Below the pieces are notes generated by a model. That model worked only from the letters and a program-made list of their open reading frames with translations. It was not told where the DNA came from and ran no database searches. From REEB95 sp035275845 (GTDB taxonomy: Bacteria; Pseudomonadota; Alphaproteobacteria; ATCC43930; CGMCC-115725): a stretch of DNA of 31,182 bases. Made by a program: the position numbers and the translations under genes. Every line of letters begins with the position of its first letter. Position 1 is the first letter of the stretch. Location: the NCBI GenBank assembly GCA_035275845.1, contig DATEMD010000188.1, positions 1 through 31,182 of the forward strand, read 5' to 3'. Below are positions 26,229 through 31,182 of this stretch, piece by piece.

Positions 26229-27503
26229 CTAGACGCCGAACAACAGGCGTTCGGGGTCTTCGATACACTCCTTGACGCGGACCAGGAAGGTGACGGCTTC
26301 GCGGCCGTCAACCAGCCGGTGATCGTAGCTCAGCGCCAGATACATCATCGGCCGTGCAACGATCTGGCCACCAACGACCACCGGACGTTGCTGGATCTTG
26401 TGCATGCCGAGGATCGCCGCTTGTGGTGGATTGAGAATCGGCGTCGACATCAGCGAACCATAGACGCCGCCGTTGGTGATGGTGAAGGTGCCGCCCGACA
26501 GCTCCTCGAGCTTCAATTTGCCGTCGCGCGCGCGCCGGCCGAGGTCGCCAACCTGCTTTTCGATGTCAGCGAAATCGAGCCGGTCGGCATCGCGCACCAC
26601 CGGCACCACCAGGCCCTGTTCGGTGCCAACGGCAACGCCGATGTCATAGTGGTTCTTGTAGACGATGTCGTCGCCGTCGATCTCGGCATTGGCCGCCGGA
26701 ATCTCCTTAAGCGCGACGATGCACGCCTTGACGAAGAACGACATGAAACCGAGGCGGACGCCGTGTTTCTTCTCGAAGCTTTCCCGATAGCGCTCGCGTA
26801 ACGCCATCACTGCGCTCATGTCCGATTCGTTGAAGGTCGTGAGCATGGCGGCGGTGTTCTGCGCCTCTTTGAGGCGTTCGGCGATGCGTCGCCGCAACCG
26901 CGTCATATGCACGCGCTCTTCGCGCGGACCGACTTCGCGCGCCGCGACGGGAACGGCGGCCGGCGTTGGCGCGGCGCCGCCTTTTTCGAGCGCCGCCAGC
27001 ACATCACCTTTGGTCAAGCGGCCGTCCCGGCCCGAGGGCGGAATGCGCGCCGGCTCGACCTTGTTTTCATCGACCAAACGACGCACCGCCGGTCCGGAGC
27101 GGGCGGCCAGGTTTGTGACGGGTACGGCTTTCGCCGGCGGTTTCGGCACCTCGACCTTCGGCTGCGGCGCCTGGATCGGCGTACGCAACTGCGGCGGCGG
27201 CTCGGCCGGCGCAGGTGCGGCTGTCGGCGCCGGCTTGCCCTCCACCTTGGCGGCCGGTTTCCCCTTGCCGTCGGCGATACGGCCGAGCACACCGCCGACC
27301 GCGACGTTGCCGTCCTTCGGCACCAGGACTTCGGCCAACGTGCCAGCGGTCGGCGCATTGACTTCGAGCGTGACCTTGTCGGTTTCGAGCTCGACCAACG
27401 GATCGTCGACCGCAACCGAATCGCCAGGCTGCTTGAGCCAGCGCGCAACCGTGGCTTCGGTGACGGATTCGCCGAGCGGTGGAACGATGATGTCGGTCGC
27501 CAT
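26229..27503 (-). CDS. sucB: 2-oxoglutarate dehydrogenase E2 (dihydrolipoyl succinyltransferase)
   Basis: A 424-residue E2 core subunit. A single N-terminal lipoyl domain carries the lipoylated Lys43 (ELETDKVTLEV). A Pro/Ala-rich linker leads to the peripheral subunit-binding domain (about 130-165, RRLVDENKVEPARIPPSG...GRLTKGDVLAAL in pattern), another linker, then the acyltransferase domain ending with catalytic LSYDHRLVDGREAVTFL. A single lipoyl domain and this C-terminus fit succinyl rather than acetyl transferase, as does the sucA neighbour (13 bases away). Confidence 0.97.
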   Translation of the reverse strand: MATDIIVPPLGESVTEATVARWLKQPGDSVAVDDPLVELETDKVTLEVNAPTAGTLAEVLVPKDGNVAVGGVLGRIADGKGKPAAKVEGKPAPTAAPAPAEPPPQLRTPIQAPQPKVEVPKPPAKAVPVTNLAARSGPAVRRLVDENKVEPARIPPSGRDGRLTKGDVLAALEKGGAAPTPAAVPVAAREVGPREERVHMTRLRRRIAERLKEAQNTAAMLTTFNESDMSAVMALRERYRESFEKKHGVRLGFMSFFVKACIVALKEIPAANAEIDGDDIVYKNHYDIGVAVGTEQGLVVPVVRDADRLDFADIEKQVGDLGRRARDGKLKLEELSGGTFTITNGGVYGSLMSTPILNPPQAAILGMHKIQQRPVVVGGQIVARPMMYLALSYDHRLVDGREAVTFLVRVKECIEDPERLLFGV

Positions 27504-27516
27504 GACTCTCCTGCGG

Positions 27517-30366
27517 TCAGGGCGCGAGGGCTTCGTCGACCAGCCGCGCCTGTTCGGTGTTGTGGCGCTTCAATAGGCCGGTCGCCGTAGCGGCCGCCTC
27601 GGGACGGCCGACATAGCGCGCGCGCTTCGCCTTGATGTCGAGCGAGATTAGCGTTTTTTCGAGGCGCCGGTCGACAAAGCTCCACGCGCCCATATTTTCA
27701 GGCTCTTCCTGGACCCAGACGAATTCGGCGTTGCGATAGCGCATTGCCGCCTCGGCCAGCGGCTTGACCGGGAACGGATAGAGCTGCTCCAGCCGCAAGA
27801 TAGCGACGTTGTCGATCCTGCGCTCGCGCCTGGCGTGCAGCAGATCGAAATAGACCTTGCCGCTGCACAGCAGCACGCGGCGCACCTGTGCGTCGGTGGT
27901 GAGTTTGTCGGTCTCAGCGAAGACGCGGTGGAACGACGTTCCCGGCCCCATATCCGCCAGCTTGGCGGCGACCGCGGGATTGCGCAGCAGCGATTTGGGG
28001 GTCATCACGATAAGCGGCTTGCGGAAATTGCGCCGCACCTGCCGGCGCAGCACGTGGAAATAATTCGCGGCGGTGGTCAGGTTGCACACCTGGATATTGT
28101 CCTCGCCGCATAGCTGCAAGAAGCGTTCGAGCCGGCCGGACGAATGCTCTGGGCCCTGCCCTTCATACCCGTGCGGCAGCAACAGCACGACGCCCGACAT
28201 ACGCAACCACTTGGCCTCGCCCGAAGCGATGAACTGGTCGACGATGACCTGGGCGCCGTTGGCGAAATCGCCGAACTGCGCCTCCCAAAGCACCAGCGAG
28301 CGCGGATCGGCCAGGCTGTAACCGTACTCAAATCCCAACACCGCAGCCTCGGACAGCGGGCTGTCGATGACCTCGAATTGCGCCTGGCCGTCGCGGATAT
28401 GATTGAGCGGAATGTAGCGTTCCTCCGTCTCCTGGTCATAGAAGACGGCGTGACGATGCGAGAAGGTGCCGCGGCCGGAATCCTGTCCAGACAGGCGGAC
28501 GCAGGTGTTTTCGGACAGCAGCGTGCCGAACGCCAAAGCCTCGACGGTCGCCCAGTCGATGCTCTCGCCCTTGTCGATCGTTTCGCGCTTGGCGTCGAGT
28601 TGGCGCGCGATCTTGCGGTTGAGATTGAATTCTTGCGGCACGTGCGTCAAAGCCGCGCCGACGTTCTTGAGCAACGCCAGATCGACGGCTGTCTCACCCC
28701 GGCGATCGTCGCCGCCGGCGATAGTAAAGCCCTTCCACTCGCCTTCGAGCCAGTCCGCCTTGTTGGGCCGATAGCTCTTCGCCGCCTCGAATTCGTTGTC
28801 GAGTCGCCCCATGAACGCCCGCTCGATCGCATCGGCGTCGGCGGCGCCGAGCAACCCCTCGTCGATCAGACGCTGGCGATAGATCTCGCGCGTCGTCGGG
28901 TGCGCCGCGATCGTCCGGTACATTAGCGGCTGCGTGAAGGCCGGCTCGTCGGTTTCGTTATGGCCGTGGCGGCGATAGCAGAACATGTCGAGCACCACGT
29001 CCTTCTTGAAGCGGTGCCGGAACTCGGTGGCGATGCGCGCGACATGCACCACGGCTTCTGGGTCGTCGCCATTGACGTGGAAGATCGGCGCCTGAATGGT
29101 CTTGGCGACGTCCGACGGATAAGGACCCGAACGTGCCTGCGCCGGGCTGGTGGTGAAACCGATCTGGTTGTTGACGATGACGTGGATCGTGCCACCGGTG
29201 CGATAGCCCTTGAGCTCGCTGAGCTCGAGCGTCTCGGCTACCAAGCCCTGGCCGGCGAAGGCGGCATCGCCGTGCATCAGCAATCCCACGACTTCGTCGT
29301 GCGACTGGTCGGCGCGCTGATGCTGCTTGGCGCGCACCTTGCCGAGCGTCACCGGATTGACCGCCTCGAGATGCGACGGATTGGCGGTCAGCGATAGGTG
29401 CACGATCTTGCCGTCGAAATCGCGGTCGGACGAGGTACCGAGATGATATTTGACGTCGCCTGAACCCTGCACGTCCTCGGGATTGGCCGAGTTGCCCTGA
29501 AATTCCGAAAACAAGGCGGCATAGGGCTTGCCCATCATGTTGGTCAACACGTTGAGCCGGCCGCGATGCGGCATGCCGATGACCAGCTCCTTCATGCCGA
29601 GCTGGCCGCCACGCTTCAGGATTTGTTCGAGCGCCGGGATCAACGCCTCGCCGCCTTCGATGCCGAACCGCTTGGTTCCGGTGTAGCGCTTGTCCAGGAA
29701 CCGCTCGAGGAACTCCGCCTCGACCAGGCGCTCATAGATCGTCCGCTTGCCGCGCTCGGTAAAGTCGGTCTGGTTGCGCGGCACCTCGATGCGCGCCTGG
29801 ATCCACTGGCGCTGCTCGAGTTCCTGGATATGCATGTATTCGACGCCGACATGGCCGCAATAGGTCGCGCGCAGCGCCGCCACGAGCTCGTGGATCGTCG
29901 CGGTTTCGAAACCGAGCATGTTGTTGACGAAAATCGGCCGATCGTAGTCCGCTTCGGTGAAGCCGAAGGTCGCCGGATCGAGGTCGGGATGATAGGTCCG
30001 GCGATCGAGGCCGAGCGGATCGAGATCGGCGATCAAATGCCCGCGCACGCGATAGCTGCGGATGAAATTCATCGCGCGGATCGAATCGAGCGCCGCTTGA
30101 TGCACGTCGGCGGGCAGCGCGGCGACCGCGGCCGGCACGGCGTCCTCCGCCAGATGGCCGTTGCCCAGCATCGCCGGACGCTTCGCGCCCCAGCCCGGCC
30201 CTTCCATCTCCTTCAGGAAGGCCTTCGGCTCCTCGCCAAGCTCGGCGAAGAACCTTTGCCAGCTCGAGTCCACCGACTGCGGGTCGGCCAGAAAACGCCC
30301 GTAGAGCTCGGCGATGAACGCCGCGTTTTGGCCGGTCAGGAAGGTGTCGTTCGCAAGCGGCGGCAT
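27517..30366 (-). CDS. sucA: 2-oxoglutarate dehydrogenase E1
   Basis: A 949-residue thiamine diphosphate-dependent decarboxylase that starts the 2-oxoglutarate dehydrogenase reaction in the TCA cycle. The N-terminal arm (NDTFLTGQNAAFIAELYGRFL) binds the E2 core. The ThDP domains contain GMPHRGRLNVLTN, HGDAAFAGQG, NNQIGFTT, VFHVNGDDPEAV-like (here IFHVNGDDPEAV) and RRHGHNETDEPAFTQP; the C-terminal domain has LLPHGYEGQGPEHSSGRLERFLQLC. ATG 30366 is chosen over the upstream TTG 30402 because it begins at the conserved N-terminus and is not preceded by homologous residues. First gene of the sucA-sucB-lpd set. Confidence 0.97.
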   Translation of the reverse strand: MPPLANDTFLTGQNAAFIAELYGRFLADPQSVDSSWQRFFAELGEEPKAFLKEMEGPGWGAKRPAMLGNGHLAEDAVPAAVAALPADVHQAALDSIRAMNFIRSYRVRGHLIADLDPLGLDRRTYHPDLDPATFGFTEADYDRPIFVNNMLGFETATIHELVAALRATYCGHVGVEYMHIQELEQRQWIQARIEVPRNQTDFTERGKRTIYERLVEAEFLERFLDKRYTGTKRFGIEGGEALIPALEQILKRGGQLGMKELVIGMPHRGRLNVLTNMMGKPYAALFSEFQGNSANPEDVQGSGDVKYHLGTSSDRDFDGKIVHLSLTANPSHLEAVNPVTLGKVRAKQHQRADQSHDEVVGLLMHGDAAFAGQGLVAETLELSELKGYRTGGTIHVIVNNQIGFTTSPAQARSGPYPSDVAKTIQAPIFHVNGDDPEAVVHVARIATEFRHRFKKDVVLDMFCYRRHGHNETDEPAFTQPLMYRTIAAHPTTREIYRQRLIDEGLLGAADADAIERAFMGRLDNEFEAAKSYRPNKADWLEGEWKGFTIAGGDDRRGETAVDLALLKNVGAALTHVPQEFNLNRKIARQLDAKRETIDKGESIDWATVEALAFGTLLSENTCVRLSGQDSGRGTFSHRHAVFYDQETEERYIPLNHIRDGQAQFEVIDSPLSEAAVLGFEYGYSLADPRSLVLWEAQFGDFANGAQVIVDQFIASGEAKWLRMSGVVLLLPHGYEGQGPEHSSGRLERFLQLCGEDNIQVCNLTTAANYFHVLRRQVRRNFRKPLIVMTPKSLLRNPAVAAKLADMGPGTSFHRVFAETDKLTTDAQVRRVLLCSGKVYFDLLHARRERRIDNVAILRLEQLYPFPVKPLAEAAMRYRNAEFVWVQEEPENMGAWSFVDRRLEKTLISLDIKAKRARYVGRPEAAATATGLLKRHNTEQARLVDEALAP

Positions 30367-30476
30367 CGTTCTCAAATTCGTCCGGCGGGCGTCCGGCGGC
30401 AAAGGGTGGCCCGCATCCGTTTTACCGGCTCAAGCCTTAAATAAGATGACGGACGGCCGCTGCCCAGCGTTGCGCC

Positions 30477-30530
30477 GCTCATGGCTGCCATGAGCCGGTG
30501 ACGCGGGAATTTCTGTGCCTTTGCAAGGCA
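30477..30530 (-). repeat. two inverted repeats between mdh and sucA
   Basis: GCTCATGGC (30477-30485) and GCCATGAGC (30487-30495) are perfect 9-base arms with a 1-base centre. TGCCTT (30516-30521) and AAGGCA (30525-30530) are perfect 6-base arms with a 3-base loop. Both lie in the 169 bases between the mdh stop and the sucA start, which contain no gene. Neither is followed by a T-run on the minus strand. The first could be an operator or hairpin in a sucA leader; the second sits just after the mdh stop and may stabilise the mRNA end. Confidence 0.5.
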
Positions 30531-30535
30531 TTAAC

Positions 30536-31182
30536 CTAGGCCTTGGCGTCCGCCAACAGCTTCTTGGTGGCTTCGAGCAAAATTTTGACGGCGCCGACCG
30601 ATTTATCGAACGCCGCTTTCTCGTCGGCATTGAGCGCGATCTCGACGACGCGCTCGACGCCGTTGGCGCCAAGCACGACCGGCACGCCGACATAGACGCC
30701 TTTGACGCCGTAGGGGCCGTCGAGCCAAGCAGCGCACGGCAGCACGCGCTTCTTGTCGCGCAAGTAGGATTCTGCCATGGCGATCGCCGACGCGGCCGGC
30801 GCGTAAAACGCCGAACCGGTCTTCAGCAGGTTGACGATTTCGCCGCCGCCTTCGCGCGTGCGCTGAACGATCTTGTCGATGCGGTCCTGGGTCGTCCAAC
30901 CCATCTTGACCAGATCCGGCAGCGGAATACCGGCGACCGCCGAATAGCGCGCCAGCGGCACCATGCTGTCGCCATGACCGCCGAGGACGAAGGCGCTGAC
31001 GTCTTCGACCGAGACCTTGAACTCGTCGGCGAGGAAATAGCGGAACCGCGCGCTGTCGAGCACGCCGGCCATGCCGACGACCTTGTGGTGCGGCAGGCCG
31101 CAGGCCTCGCGCAAGACCCAAACCATGACGTCCAACGGATTGGTGATGCAGATGACGAATGCGTTGGCCGCATGCGCTTTGA
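30536..31182 (-). CDS. mdh: malate dehydrogenase, C-terminal part (runs off the window)
   Basis: The C-terminal 214 residues of an NAD-dependent malate dehydrogenase of the alphaproteobacterial LDH-like type; the N-terminal Rossmann part lies beyond the right edge. It reads FVICITNPLDVMVWV, HHKVVGMAGVLDSARFRYFLA, the catalytic His in LGGHGDSMVPL, IPLPDLVKMGWTTQ, LLKTGSAFYAPAASA and KKRVLPCAAWL, all diagnostic. It interconverts malate and oxaloacetate in the TCA cycle. It lies 169 bases upstream of sucA on the same strand, with no sucC or sucD between them. Confidence 0.96.
   Translation of the reverse strand, partial: KAHAANAFVICITNPLDVMVWVLREACGLPHHKVVGMAGVLDSARFRYFLADEFKVSVEDVSAFVLGGHGDSMVPLARYSAVAGIPLPDLVKMGWTTQDRIDKIVQRTREGGGEIVNLLKTGSAFYAPAASAIAMAESYLRDKKRVLPCAAWLDGPYGVKGVYVGVPVVLGANGVERVVEIALNADEKAAFDKSVGAVKILLEATKKLLADAKA

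Noticed and set aside
24675..26801. A 708-codon open frame opposite lpd and sucB
   Set aside because: Composition follows the codon pattern of the genes on the other strand and shows no domain; treated as a shadow.
30430..30693. A short minus-strand frame reading from the mdh 3' region into the gap before sucA
   Set aside because: Most of it lies over mdh in another frame, with Arg/Ser-rich composition and no ribosome binding site.

Overview
This window is a gene-dense, GC-rich stretch of bacterial core chromosome. It most likely comes from an alphaproteobacterium. The gene order (rplU-rpmA-obgE-proBA-nadD-rsfS-rlmH, then an F1 operon atpHAGDC without F0 genes, then priA and a mdh/sucA/sucB/lpd block) and the protein sequences fit that class. 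I see no phage, insertion sequence, CRISPR array or other accessory island.

Layout. Positions 135-226 hold a tRNA-Ser(CGA) on the minus strand, and 359-604 a small glycine-rich lipoprotein. From 665 a clear sigma70-type promoter drives rplU-rpmA (744-1344), with a hairpin plus T-run in the rplU leader and a strong intrinsic terminator at 1385-1414. From 1443 to 11061 runs a tightly packed plus-strand series, probably one operon or a few nested ones: obgE, proB, proA, nadD, rsfS, rlmH, gpmI, an EnvC-like amidase activator, an S41 carboxy-terminal protease and rppH. Many junctions overlap by a few bases.

A GTG-started diiron ferritin-like protein (11058-11858, minus) meets rppH tail to tail. 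It is followed by the minus-strand F1-ATPase genes atpC, atpD, atpG, atpA and atpH (11927-16826). A 295-base divergent region separates these from a ClC-family chloride channel with C-terminal CBS domains (17122-18924, plus). priA (minus) is convergent with the ClC gene and divergent from a plus-strand trio: transaldolase, a DUF484 protein and the tyrosine recombinase xerC (21198-23609). An MFS transporter (minus) converges on xerC and overlaps the end of lpd. The right end is the 2-oxoglutarate dehydrogenase complex, sucA-sucB-lpd (30366 down to 24816), preceded by the 3' two thirds of mdh, which runs off the window.

Functionally the window joins ribosome biogenesis (rplU, rpmA, obgE, rsfS, rlmH), proline and NAD synthesis, cell-envelope remodelling (EnvC-like plus S41 protease), central carbon metabolism (gpmI, tal, mdh, sucAB-lpd), oxidative phosphorylation (F1) and DNA maintenance (priA, xerC). 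I found no convincing new multi-gene system. The points most worth a second look are small-scale: nadD has no ATG/GTG/TTG start upstream of its nucleotide-binding motif; the rplU leader has an attenuator-like hairpin; all three convergent gene pairs abut or overlap at their stop codons, two through palindromic 4-mers; sucCD is absent between mdh and sucA; and the ClC protein has lost the internal proton-transfer glutamate.
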